NCBI RefSeq assembly: GCF_025515275.1
Contig: NZ_JAOPFU010000004.1
Coordinates: 124,001 to 188,000, forward strand
From: Catenovulum sp. 2E275
GTDB taxonomy: Bacteria > Pseudomonadota > Gammaproteobacteria > Enterobacterales > Alteromonadaceae
Length of the DNA: 64,000 nt
Reading direction: 5' to 3'
Positions 53,735-62,852 of the stretch are shown piece by piece. The number at the start of each line of letters is the position of its first letter. Position 1 is the first letter of the stretch. The notes below the pieces were generated by a model, which was given only the letters and a program-made list of their open reading frames with translations, had not been told where the DNA came from and did not search any database. The translations under genes were made by a program, and so were the position numbers.

Positions 53735-54970
53735 ATGGGCGATTTCTACCAAAACGGGGTTATTACAACTTTACACAACTTATCTCGCGATACCATTACA
53801 GTAGAAGAATTAGAAGCACAATTAGTCGAATTTGCTAAAGTCCGTCCTTTGTCTTTAGTTTTACCCTCTTTATTTTCTGAACTGCAAGGCCCTGCTTTAG
53901 CGAATATAATTGACGAAATATCTAAAGTTCCTTATCTCAAACAAATTGTGATTGGTTTAGACAGAGCCAGTGAAGAAGAATATAAATATGCGTTAAAGTT
54001 TTTTGCTAAGCTGCCACAAAACATCAAAGTATTGTGGAATGACGGTCCTCGCCTGCAAGCATTAGATGCTGAATTACAAGCGGCCGGTTTAGCCCCTAAA
54101 GAGTTGGGTAAAGGCCGAAATGTCTGGTATTGCCTCGGCTATGTATTAGGCTCGGGTGAAGCCGAATCAGTCGCCTTACATGATTGTGATATTTTAACTT
54201 ACGACAGAAAAATGCTTGCACGTTTATTGTATCCGGTCGCCAACCCAAACTTTAACTATGAATTTTGTAAAGGTTATTACGCCAGAGTTGCAGACGGCAA
54301 AATTAATGGCCGAGTAAGCCGTTTATTAGTTACACCGCTGCTGCGTGCCCTGAAAAAGATATTTGGTAACTTAGATTATTTAGAATACCTGGACAGCTAC
54401 CGTTATCCGCTAGCTGGTGAATTTTCATTCCGTACAGACGTGATCAACGATATTCGTATCCCAAGTGACTGGGGACTTGAAATTGGTGTGCTCTCCGAAA
54501 TGGATAGAAACTACTCCAATAACCGTTTATGTCAGGTTGATATTGCAGATACTTACGATCATAAACATCAAGATTTATCACAAAATAATGATGATGGTGG
54601 TTTATCTAAAATGTCGATTGATATTTCCAAAGCCATTTTCAGAAAACTAGCAACCAATGGGGTTGTATTTAATAGCGAAACTTTCCGCTCAATAAAAGCA
54701 ACCTATTACCGGATTGCACTGGATTTTGTTGAAACTTACCGTAACGATGCCATTATCAATGGTCTTAATTTCGACATTCATAGCGAAGAAATGGCAGTTG
54801 AATTATTTGCCCATAACATTTTAAAGGCTGGTTTGCATTTTCTTGAAAATCCAATGGAAACCCCATTTATTCCTAGCTGGAACCGGGTAACAAGCGCGGT
54901 ACCAGATATAGCTCAACGCATGATGGATGCCGTGGAGCAAGATATGGCCCAGTATGGTACGGATAATTAG
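53735..54970 (+). CDS. gpgS: GT81-type glucosyl-3-phosphoglycerate synthase
   Basis: 411 aa retaining glycosyltransferase that joins glucose from an NDP-sugar to 3-phosphoglycerate. The GT-A metal motif is in SVALHDCDILTYDR (DCD, residues about 149-151), with GKGRNVWYCLGYVL before it and EFSFRTDVINDIRIPSDWGLEIGVLSE after. The C-terminal half has KHQDLSQNNDDGGL, a typical GT81 loop. A TAAGGAG site precedes ATG 53735. The 123-base gap before it may contain its own promoter. Glucose rather than mannose is inferred from the linked phosphorylase. Confidence 0.88.
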   Translation: MGDFYQNGVITTLHNLSRDTITVEELEAQLVEFAKVRPLSLVLPSLFSELQGPALANIIDEISKVPYLKQIVIGLDRASEEEYKYALKFFAKLPQNIKVLWNDGPRLQALDAELQAAGLAPKELGKGRNVWYCLGYVLGSGEAESVALHDCDILTYDRKMLARLLYPVANPNFNYEFCKGYYARVADGKINGRVSRLLVTPLLRALKKIFGNLDYLEYLDSYRYPLAGEFSFRTDVINDIRIPSDWGLEIGVLSEMDRNYSNNRLCQVDIADTYDHKHQDLSQNNDDGGLSKMSIDISKAIFRKLATNGVVFNSETFRSIKATYYRIALDFVETYRNDAIINGLNFDIHSEEMAVELFAHNILKAGLHFLENPMETPFIPSWNRVTSAVPDIAQRMMDAVEQDMAQYGTDN

Positions 54971-55066
54971 CAAGGCAGGTAATCAAAGCACAGCAATCAT
55001 AATCCGTAGCCTAACCGAGTGCGTGTATTAATACTGTTTTCATCAGTTAATTTTGAATGTTGTTAA

Positions 55067-55135
55067 TTGTAGGTCGGCGTTTACGCCGTGAAACACAATA
55101 TAGCGGCATAAAACGGGCTAAAGCCCGAACTACAA
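55067..55135. repeat. REP-like double-hairpin palindromic element
   Basis: Bounded by inverted ends TTGTAG (55067-55072) and CTACAA (55130-55135). Inside are two perfect hairpins, CGGCGT-TT-ACGCCG (55075-55088) and CGGGCT-AA-AGCCCG (55114-55127). The architecture is that of bacterial extragenic palindromes with paired GC-rich stems. It lies between gpgS and the phosphorylase, where it may affect mRNA stability. Confidence 0.75.
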
Positions 55136-55186
55136 TGTAGATACTAGGTTAGGCTAAACATCTGTAATTTTTCAACGGAGCTTATT

Positions 55187-56932
55187 ATGGCAGAGCAAAC
55201 TATTTCGGAATTAAGCCACAGAATTAAAACCCATATTGAATTTATTTACCCTAACTTAAATGCCGAAGATGTTTGCCAGCAACTACTTGGGTTAATGCGT
55301 TTAACCGATACAACCCCAACCCCAGCCAATCATCAAAATCACTGGTCACAGCAAGATATTATTGCAATCACCTACGGTAATAGTCTGTTAAAAGAAGGTG
55401 AAAAACCACTACAAACGTTACACCGTTTTTTTAATAAACATTTAGCTGGCACCATAAACAGCATTCATATTTTACCTTTTTATCCGTACAGCTCAGACGA
55501 TGGATTTGCAGTAATGGATTATTCAAAAGTAAATGATTCTTTAGGTGATTGGGGCGATGTCAATGGTATTGCCAAAGATTACAACTTAATGGCCGACTTA
55601 GTTGTCAATCACTGCTCAAGCCGAAGTTTATGGTTTGAAAACTTTAAACAAGGCAAAGAGCCGGGCAAAAACTACTTTTTCACCGCCTCTGTAGATGATG
55701 ATTTACAAGAAGTAGTACGCCCACGCACCAGCCCATTATTACGCGAAGTTGTCACGCCGCAGGGCACTCAATATGTCTGGTGTACTTTTAGCCATGATCA
55801 GGTCGATTTTGATTTTAGAAACATTGATGTTTTATACGAATTTATCAAAATCATCCGTTTATATTTAGATCACGGCGTTAAAATATTCAGATTCGATGCC
55901 GTTGCGTTTGTCTGGAAAGAAGCTGGCACAAATTGCATTCATTTAGCTCAAACCCATGAATTAATTCGATTAATGCGCTGCTTAGTAGAGCATTCAGTTA
56001 ATGATGCTGTCATTATTACTGAAACCAATGTGCCCAATCACGAGAATTTGAGCTATTTTGGTAATGGCAACGAGGCGCATTGTGTTTATAATTTTTCGCT
56101 GCCCCCTCTGCTACTCAATACTTTAATTAGCGGCGATTGTCGGCACTTAAAACGCTGGATGATGACAATGCCACCATCACAAATGGGCACAGCTTATTTT
56201 AACTTTATAGCATCACACGACGGCATTGGTTTACGTCCAGCCGAAGGGTTATTAAATGAAGAAGAACTCGGCACTCTGGTTAATACCATCAGCCAATTTG
56301 GCGGTAAAGTATCGTGGCGAAGTGCCAACGGTATGCAAAAACCTTATGAGCTAAATATTAGCCTATTTGACGCCTTGCAAGGCACCTATAAAGGCCCAGA
56401 TAAATATCAGATAGACAGATTTATTTGTGCTCATGCAATTATGCTTGCTTTAGAGGGCATTCCCGGCATTTATATTCATAGTTTGTTTGGCACGAATAAT
56501 GATTATGAAAGAGTCGAAAATACCAGCCAAAACCGCAGTATTAATCGTCACCAGTGGCAGGTAGATAAACTGGAAGCTGAATTAACAAATCCGTATAGCC
56601 ATCATTCCAAAGTATTTTCGCGCTTAAAAAGTTTAATTCATAAACGTACAGAGCAACCGGCTTTTCACCCAAATGCAGTGCAATTTACCTTGCAGTTAGG
56701 CGAGCAATTAGTTGGTTTTTGGCGACAAAGCCAAAACCGTAATCAAAGTATTTTCTGTATTTTTAATATCAGTGATCAGGAACAGATTATTAAAATGACA
56801 GATATTAACTTAATTGATACTGAAAGTTGGTTTGATTTAATTTCAGAGCAAGATATTGCCGATTTACATGGTGAATTAAAATTAGCACCTTACCAATCAG
56901 TTTGGTTAACTAACTGGCGAATAAATACCTAA
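55187..56932 (+). CDS. GH13_18 sucrose-phosphorylase-like enzyme, probably glucosylglycerate phosphorylase
   Basis: 581 aa alpha-amylase-fold phosphorylase. Catalytic nucleophile Asp is in [14 protein letters not shown], acid/base Glu in [17 protein letters not shown] and the stabilising Asp in [24 protein letters not shown] and DLVVNHCSS are standard GH13_18 blocks. The acceptor-side loop reads [14 protein letters not shown], unlike the sucrose phosphorylase loop. Together with the synthase and kinase this points to phosphorolysis of glucosylglycerate to glucose-1-phosphate and glycerate. An ACGGAG site precedes the ATG. Confidence 0.87.
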   Translation: MAEQTISELSHRIKTHIEFIYPNLNAEDVCQQLLGLMRLTDTTPTPANHQNHWSQQDIIAITYGNSLLKEGEKPLQTLHRFFNKHLAGTINSIHILPFYPYSSDDGFAVMDYSKVNDSLGDWGDVNGIAKDYNLMADLVVNHCSSRSLWFENFKQGKEPGKNYFFTASVDDDLQEVVRPRTSPLLREVVTPQGTQYVWCTFSHDQVDFDFRNIDVLYEFIKIIRLYLDHGVKIFRFDAVAFVWKEAGTNCIHLAQTHELIRLMRCLVEHSVNDAVIITETNVPNHENLSYFGNGNEAHCVYNFSLPPLLLNTLISGDCRHLKRWMMTMPPSQMGTAYFNFIASHDGIGLRPAEGLLNEEELGTLVNTISQFGGKVSWRSANGMQKPYELNISLFDALQGTYKGPDKYQIDRFICAHAIMLALEGIPGIYIHSLFGTNNDYERVENTSQNRSINRHQWQVDKLEAELTNPYSHHSKVFSRLKSLIHKRTEQPAFHPNAVQFTLQLGEQLVGFWRQSQNRNQSIFCIFNISDQEQIIKMTDINLIDTESWFDLISEQDIADLHGELKLAPYQSVWLTNWRINT

Positions 56933-57090
56933 ACGACTTGGATATAAATTTAATTGGGGAATACTCAGTTATGGGTTATTCCCATAAATTAACTTGCCTT
57001 TCAATCGCTAAACACCTACCTTATAAAAATAATTAAACAAATCTTCAATTAACCAGAAAAATCAGCTCTGTTGTTCAGGACCTATCATAA

Positions 57091-57792
57091 ATGAATAAAC
57101 CAGCAATCAAACCTAACAATAAAACCACAGTTGTGACTACTGATGATATTTTAGTCATGCTGTGTAAATCGGTAACCGATGTATTAGCTAATGCCAATGC
57201 CAACATGGTGACTTATTCAGCGTTAGTACAAAAAATAACGAAAACCAGCTTAAAACCAGATATTGGCTCATTTGTTTTATTTGATGGCGGTTTTTCGGGT
57301 TTAGTTGTGATTAACTTTAGCGCAGCAGCAGCCATTGAAATTTATCAAAGCTATATGACTAACATGGGCATTCCATTATCTGAGCTATCGACTCAGCATA
57401 CTTCAGATGATGTTGGCAATGTAATGGGTGAATTACTTAACCAAATTTTAGGCGATTTCACCAGCTTAGTAGGTAAAGAGTTACAAACTTCAATTACTCA
57501 AAGCCAACCGAAAATGCTAACGGTCAATAAACAACTGATTATTTCTATTGATACTAATTTAGACAGGCCACAAGCCCGCCGCGTTACTTTTACCACCCAA
57601 AACGGCAATATTTTTTATTTAGAACTGGCAATGGACAGAACTGAATTTATTAAATTGCACGACTTTGTACCAGAAGAGTTTGATCCAGACGAGATTATTC
57701 GTGGTGCAAGTGAACAAGCTAAAACGAATCAAACAGACAACAAATCAGGGCCAGACTTTGATCAAGATTTGTTAGATGAGTTAGGTATTTAA
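57091..57792 (+). CDS. DUF3334 family protein, CheX/CheC-like
   Basis: 233 aa soluble protein fitting DUF3334, known from Vibrio, Shewanella and relatives. The central part resembles the CheC/CheX/FliY phosphatase fold: SFVLFDGGFSGLVVINFS, then DDVGNVMGELLNQILGDF. CheX-type enzymes carry E-x-x-N; here the aligned position is Asp107-Val-Gly-Asn110, with a second E-x-x-N at 114-117. The C-terminal 30 residues are acidic and end DQDLLDELGI. No flagellar or chemotaxis genes are nearby, so the role is open. Confidence 0.75.
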   Translation: MNKPAIKPNNKTTVVTTDDILVMLCKSVTDVLANANANMVTYSALVQKITKTSLKPDIGSFVLFDGGFSGLVVINFSAAAAIEIYQSYMTNMGIPLSELSTQHTSDDVGNVMGELLNQILGDFTSLVGKELQTSITQSQPKMLTVNKQLIISIDTNLDRPQARRVTFTTQNGNIFYLELAMDRTEFIKLHDFVPEEFDPDEIIRGASEQAKTNQTDNKSGPDFDQDLLDELGI

Positions 57793-57816
57793 TCCCGCTA
57801 AACAACTCTGATATAC

Positions 57817-57843
57817 ATGAGTTTGGTATTAAGCCAAACTCAT
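57817..57843 (+). terminator. Terminator-like hairpin after the DUF3334 gene
   Basis: Perfect arms ATGAGTTTGG (57817-57826) and CCAAACTCAT (57834-57843) with a 7-base loop, about 25 bases after the stop; only a short T-containing tail follows. Confidence 0.6.
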
Positions 57844-57937
57844 CAGACCTTTAATAAAATTCAAATAAACAACTTGTATTTGTCATCATCCTAGCTAGAG
57901 TTACTAAAGTTGGTAAGATAAGCTGCAAGGATATGCA

Positions 57938-58690
57938 ATGTTTTCTTTATTAAAATGGATTGACCAAGTCTCCTCACCTAAACCTTTGATTAAAGCCGAG
58001 CTGGATAGCAATGAATATTTTGCTGGTCAGGCAATTGGATTAACCATTCGCCTTCATCCTGATCCACACAAAGAGTATGGTTTGATTCAAATCTCTGCAA
58101 AATTGATCTGTGAAATCAGCGATCATGATGATAGCTTTGCAAATAAACCTTTTACTCTGGCCGAAAAAACATTAGAGAATCAACTGTTCTTAAATCAGCA
58201 GGATACGCAGGATTTTTATCTTTTTCAGTTACCTTTTAACTGTCCTTGTTCTGGTCATTCAGCCAAATTTTCATTGGTGATAACTGCCACCGCAGAAAAT
58301 AACGAGCAAGAACAGCATACTTACCCAATTAATATTCAATTGCCAGAACTCAGCCAAGCTTTTATCAATACCTTAACGTATTTAGGGTTTGAAGAAGATA
58401 TGTGCTGGTTTAACCATAACAAATCGTTTGAAAATCATACATTTCCTTATTTGCAAAAATTCAAATATTTAAATGCTACCAACCCGAATTTGCCGGATAA
58501 AATGACGGTTATTTTTTATTTTGAAAATTTTAGTGACTATGTGGATATTTATATGCAGGTTCATGCCTCTAACCACAGCTTGCAATACAATATTAGTAAT
58601 CATAGATTTACCGTTTCGCACCCAAATATTGAAGACAGCGCAGTCGCATTATTAACCTTTTTACAGAATCAATTAACCGAAACTGTTTAA
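57938..58690 (+). CDS. Unrecognised protein, possibly arrestin/Spo0M-like
   Basis: 250 aa, soluble, no signal peptide or membrane segment. The first ~135 residues alternate short beta strands (IKAELDSNEYFAGQAIGLTIRL, LIQISAKLICEISD, DFYLFQLPFNCPCSGHSAKFSLVITATAE) in the manner of Spo0M/arrestin sandwiches, where EYFAGQAI matches the usual xY-xPGexv turn. The C-terminal ~110 residues include FYFENFSDYVDIYMQV. No known family is certain. Its gene is isolated, upstream of the repeat element and tmcA. Confidence 0.6.
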   Translation: MFSLLKWIDQVSSPKPLIKAELDSNEYFAGQAIGLTIRLHPDPHKEYGLIQISAKLICEISDHDDSFANKPFTLAEKTLENQLFLNQQDTQDFYLFQLPFNCPCSGHSAKFSLVITATAENNEQEQHTYPINIQLPELSQAFINTLTYLGFEEDMCWFNHNKSFENHTFPYLQKFKYLNATNPNLPDKMTVIFYFENFSDYVDIYMQVHASNHSLQYNISNHRFTVSHPNIEDSAVALLTFLQNQLTETV

Positions 58691-58723
58691 AAACAATTAA
58701 TTAAGGTTAAAATATACCCGTGC

Positions 58724-58948
58724 TACCTCAAGATGCATGTTTCAGAGCTATCACAGCGCTTTCAATACAAAACAGATTGGTGAAGGAATGTAGGCCACCT
58801 TTCAAACCAATATGATGCAGTAGTGGAAGCGCTGTGAAGCTCCCGAAGGGCCGGGCCAAAAATGCCTGATGCTGCGTCAAATTGTTTTGATGTACGACCG
58901 CATGGATGCGGGAGGTAGTATAACGCAGGAGCAGTTATCGAGAATGAC
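58724..58948. repeat. Structured, non-coding, probably dispersed repeat element upstream of tmcA
   Basis: A 220-base stretch, more GC-rich than its flanks, with nested inverted repeats. Stem A: 58746-58764 with 58824-58841, core TCACAGCGCT/AGCGCTGTGA. Stem B: ATTGGT (58776-58781) with ACCAAT (58806-58811). Stem C: CCGCAT-GG-ATGCGG (58898-58911). All frames lack a plausible gene. The composition and folded texture are those of intergenic repeat families in Alteromonadales, but copy number cannot be tested here. Confidence 0.55.
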
Positions 58949-58968
58949 TATACCTACAACAATTTGTC

Positions 58969-61152
58969 TTGCCTCATTCATTTTTTTCTCCGGCTGAAAT
59001 CAAGCATCTTAAGGTTGCACGGGTATACAATATTAACAAAATCAGAGATATATTGGATTTAGCTTTAATCATGCCGGATATTGAAATTTCCCCCGCGGTT
59101 TATCAACTGCCACTTGCTCAATTAAATCAGCATGGCTGGCGTTTACCTGTGGTTATAGCAGGAGAACCAAACTGGCGCGGTAATCAAGCCAATGCCATTT
59201 TACAATTATTAACTGGCAAAAATGGACTGGCTTTTAATAGCGAGTTTGGCTCTAACCTAAAACATTACCAGCAATATTTAGGACAAGAATTTGATTTTGT
59301 CTGGATTGATAGCCAAAGTGGATTAAACCCAGATGCTATTGCTGCACTTAGCGGTACGATTAAAGCGGGCGGATTATTAATATTAACCGTATCAGCTCAA
59401 GTATTAACTGACGATCCGGATATGCAGCGGTTTTTACCTTGGCAAAGTGCTCAAACTCACAACCATAGTTATTTTAATCAACGTCTATTACAGTTAAATC
59501 AACAGCTTAATCTCGGCTGTTATTTCAGCCAGCAAACAATCTCGACGGTTCAAGCGCAAAATCAGCTTTATCAAATTGCACCTAACACCCCAAGCTGGCG
59601 ACAAATAACCGAGCTGACCTGTGAGCAAACCCAAATTATTGAAGCCATTTGCCAGAATCAGCAAGGTCACTTTATTATTACCGCCGACAGAGGGCGTGGT
59701 AAATCAGCTACATTAGGTGCGATTGCTGCACAGCTCAATCACCCTAAAAGCTGTCGAATTATCATCACTGCACCAGCCAAAAACTGTGTACAAACTGCGC
59801 AGCTTTGGTATCAAAAACGAATCGAAAATCATAACGCTATGAGTTTTTATGCGCCGGATTATTTATTATTAAACCAGCCAGAAACCGATGTATTAATTAT
59901 TGATGAAGCAGCGGCTATTCCAGCCCAAATTTTGCAGCAATTAGCCAAAATTTACCCATTTATTATTTATGCCACCACAGAACATGGTTACGAAGGTTCG
60001 GGCAAAGGCTTTAGCCAAAAATTTATTAATCAGCTCAAATCCGCCAAATACACTTTAGCTGAATTTCGGTTAACGCAGCCGATCCGCTGGGCAGAGCATG
60101 ATCCGCTCGAAAACTGGCTGAATCAAATTTATTTATTAAATGCTGAGCCCACTGAGGTTAGCTCAGTCACAACCACCAAAATTGAATGGTTAAACAAAAG
60201 CCAGCTCAGCCAAAATGAGCCACAATTAACCGCATTATTTGGCTTATTAATCCAAGCGCATTACCGCACAACGCCATCGGATTTACGTTATTTATTAGAC
60301 AGTCCTGCAATGCAAGTCGCAGTTATGAAGAACCAAGCAGATCAAATTATTGCCGCTTGTATCGTCTCTGATGAAGGGCCACTACCAGATGAACTTGCTA
60401 ACGATTGTATGCAGGGAAAACGCCGCCCTAACGGACATTTAACTCCGCAGTTAATTGCCGCGCAAACGGGTCATACTGAATTTGCTCGACTAAAAGGCTG
60501 GCGTATCGTGCGCATTGCCGTGAGTCCCAAATGGCAACAACAAAATTTAGGTAGTGTATTGATAAAATGGCTTGAACAACAGGCGCAAAATAAACAACTG
60601 GATTATGTTTCAACCAGTTTTTCAACCCATGCTAAATTACTCAGCTTTTGGCAAAAAAATCAGTTTCAACTAGTACGCTGCGGTTTAACCGCAGAAACCA
60701 ATACGGGTTTATTCTCTAGCTTAATGATAATGCCGCTTAATTCGACTAGCCAATCCATTTGTAGTTTGCTGAGCAAACAAAATAAACAACAGCTTAATTA
60801 TTTATTGCCAACTTTATATCAACATTTGGATTGTGACGTTATCTGGAATTGGCTAAGTATATTGAATAATACATCCGACATAGTGCCAAACGATTCATAT
60901 TTAGCTGCTTTTATGGATGGTTTTGCTAATGCTCATACTAATTATTTTTCAGCTCAACCTGTGCTGGCAAATTACTGTTTGGCTCATCCTGAAATCATCT
61001 TACAAAACTTGTCTCAGTCAGAACGAGCTCTGCTCTGCCGGGCATTATTATCGCAGTGGCCTGTCACCAAAATCTGTAAACAATTTAAGTTAAGTGGAAA
61101 AAAAGCCCTAATAAATCAATTAAGAAGTCTATTTTATAGGCTGATAAAATAG
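58969..61152 (+). CDS. tmcA: tRNA(Met) cytidine acetyltransferase TmcA
   Basis: 727 aa; makes N4-acetylcytidine at the wobble base of elongator tRNA-Met. N-terminal DUF1726 domain, RNA-helicase domain with Walker A TADRGRGKSATLG and Walker B DVLIIDEAAAIP, then a GNAT domain (WRIVRIAVSPKWQQQNLGSVLI) and a C-terminal tRNA-binding domain ending in FKLSGKKALINQLR. About 55 aa longer than E. coli TmcA. The start is unusual: the frame opens at 58948 and the only start-like codon near the beginning is TTG 58969, without a ribosome site, directly beside the repeat element. Confidence 0.93.
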   Translation: MPHSFFSPAEIKHLKVARVYNINKIRDILDLALIMPDIEISPAVYQLPLAQLNQHGWRLPVVIAGEPNWRGNQANAILQLLTGKNGLAFNSEFGSNLKHYQQYLGQEFDFVWIDSQSGLNPDAIAALSGTIKAGGLLILTVSAQVLTDDPDMQRFLPWQSAQTHNHSYFNQRLLQLNQQLNLGCYFSQQTISTVQAQNQLYQIAPNTPSWRQITELTCEQTQIIEAICQNQQGHFIITADRGRGKSATLGAIAAQLNHPKSCRIIITAPAKNCVQTAQLWYQKRIENHNAMSFYAPDYLLLNQPETDVLIIDEAAAIPAQILQQLAKIYPFIIYATTEHGYEGSGKGFSQKFINQLKSAKYTLAEFRLTQPIRWAEHDPLENWLNQIYLLNAEPTEVSSVTTTKIEWLNKSQLSQNEPQLTALFGLLIQAHYRTTPSDLRYLLDSPAMQVAVMKNQADQIIAACIVSDEGPLPDELANDCMQGKRRPNGHLTPQLIAAQTGHTEFARLKGWRIVRIAVSPKWQQQNLGSVLIKWLEQQAQNKQLDYVSTSFSTHAKLLSFWQKNQFQLVRCGLTAETNTGLFSSLMIMPLNSTSQSICSLLSKQNKQQLNYLLPTLYQHLDCDVIWNWLSILNNTSDIVPNDSYLAAFMDGFANAHTNYFSAQPVLANYCLAHPEIILQNLSQSERALLCRALLSQWPVTKICKQFKLSGKKALINQLRSLFYRLIK

Positions 61153-61159
61153 ACTGAAA

Positions 61160-61849
61160 TTATTGGATATATTGCAATGCCCTACTGGGGTAATCCGTAA
61201 AAATAGCGTCTACACCTAAATCCAGCATGGCTTGAATATCTTCGATTTGGTTAACCGTATAAACCCAAACTTCTAATCCTCGCTGATGCGCATCATCAAC
61301 AAAAGCCTGATCAATAAAATCAATACAGGCATTCACCGAAAAAGCATTTAACTGGCTGGCAAAAGCCGCGTATTCAAGTGGTAAATTTGCCGTTAATGCG
61401 CCCAATTTGAGCCAAGGCACTAACTGATTAATTTTGCGTAAACTAAAATGATTAAATGATGAGATAATAAATTGATCTTGCTTAAAATTAAGCTGTTTTA
61501 ACGCATAATCAATATCCGCCAATACAGCCAATTCGCAATCTGGCGCCTTTAATTCAATGTTAATTAAACAAGCTCCATTAATTAAAGTGAATACCTCTTT
61601 TAATGTCGGAACTCGCTGGCCGCCTCCGGCATCTAAAGATTGTAAATAATTAAGGTTAATTTGCTGAGTTAAACCAAGTCCATTTGTGGTTTTTTGCAGC
61701 CATCTGTCATGTAAAACCACGGCTGTGCCATCAACCATTTGAATATCTAATTCAATCCCATCAACGCCCGACTCAAGCGCTAAACGAAACGCTGCCAGCG
61801 TATTTTCAGGTGCAATTCCACTTGCGCCGCGATGTGCGATAATTTTCAA
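61160..61849 (-). CDS. ugpQ: Glycerophosphodiester phosphodiesterase
   Basis: 229 aa TIM-barrel GDPD. N-terminal IIAHRGASGIAPENTLAAFRLAL has the catalytic His and Arg; DGIELDIQMVDG gives the metal Glu/Asp and VVLHDRWL the second His. Cytoplasmic (no signal peptide), therefore UgpQ-like rather than periplasmic GlpQ. Cleaves glycerophosphodiesters to glycerol-3-phosphate and an alcohol. Converges on tmcA with 7 bases between. Confidence 0.92.
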   Translation of the reverse strand: MKIIAHRGASGIAPENTLAAFRLALESGVDGIELDIQMVDGTAVVLHDRWLQKTTNGLGLTQQINLNYLQSLDAGGGQRVPTLKEVFTLINGACLINIELKAPDCELAVLADIDYALKQLNFKQDQFIISSFNHFSLRKINQLVPWLKLGALTANLPLEYAAFASQLNAFSVNACIDFIDQAFVDDAHQRGLEVWVYTVNQIEDIQAMLDLGVDAIFTDYPSRALQYIQ

Positions 61850-61955
61850 GGCATAGCTCCTGTATTAACTAACCTAACTCAGTAAAAATAGTACAGTTTA
61901 AAATAGTTAACTGAACCATCATAAAAATTACCCCGAACTCTCGAACTAAGGTTAA

Positions 61956-62837
61956 TTATTTTTGTTTATGCACAACCAAAGTTTCGTATATTGCCGCCGA
62001 AACAACCAGAGCACCACCCAACATGGTTTGCCAGTTAGGATGCTCAGCTAAAATAATAGCCGCTAAAATCATGCTATATAAAGGGGCTAAACAAGAGACT
62101 AAGCTCATGGTTTTGGCCTTCACAAATCTTAACCCACTCACAATTAAAGAATGTGGCAAAGCGGTGAATACAATCCCCAATAAAACCAACAAGCCCCAAG
62201 TTGACGCTGAGATTTGCGAGTTAAAATGATGAATTTCAAACGGCAGCAAAACAATTGCAACCACCATAGCCTGAAACATCATATTTTTAGTCCCGCTGTA
62301 ATGCGAAAATACCCGACTATTCATGATATTACGCGCAGCAAATAACGCGGCTGAAAATACCCCTAACAAAATCCCTAATGTATATTCACTTTTTAAACTA
62401 AATTCTGGCACCAGCAAAATAACGCCAATCAAAACAATAAAAGCCATTAACAAATCTTGTCTGGCAATTTTTTGTTTATGCAATAACGGCTCAAATAAAA
62501 CCACCATAACCGGATAAGTGTATAAAGCAATCACTCCGGTTGCGACAGTTGAATACTGCATCGCTAAAAAATAAGTTACCCAATGCACCGCCATTAAAAC
62601 GCCTAAAATAATGCCGTTTTTAACGTCTCTGGCATTATTTAATCTTATTTTGCCTTCGGTTGATTTAACCAAAACCATTAAAAATAGTGCAGCAATAACT
62701 GAACGGGCAAACGTAATAGCATCACCCGGTAGTGGAATTAATTTGGAAAATAAAGCAGTGCCGCCGAGCAGTAATACGCCCAGATGAATTTGCAGCAGAG
62801 CCATTTTTTGCTCTGCTGCCGGTGAAGTTAAAGACAT
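61956..62837 (-). CDS. EamA/DMT-superfamily transporter
   Basis: 293 aa with ten predicted transmembrane helices in two homologous EamA halves. The N-terminal half starts LLQIHLGVLLLGGTALFSKLI and the second half LGILLGVFSAALFAARNIMN. Exporter of amino acids or metabolites; substrate unknown. It is 15 bases downstream of psd on the same strand, so likely co-transcribed with rsgA-psd. Confidence 0.88.
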   Translation of the reverse strand: MSLTSPAAEQKMALLQIHLGVLLLGGTALFSKLIPLPGDAITFARSVIAALFLMVLVKSTEGKIRLNNARDVKNGIILGVLMAVHWVTYFLAMQYSTVATGVIALYTYPVMVVLFEPLLHKQKIARQDLLMAFIVLIGVILLVPEFSLKSEYTLGILLGVFSAALFAARNIMNSRVFSHYSGTKNMMFQAMVVAIVLLPFEIHHFNSQISASTWGLLVLLGIVFTALPHSLIVSGLRFVKAKTMSLVSCLAPLYSMILAAIILAEHPNWQTMLGGALVVSAAIYETLVVHKQK

Positions 62838-62852
62838 AAATACAGGTTACGA

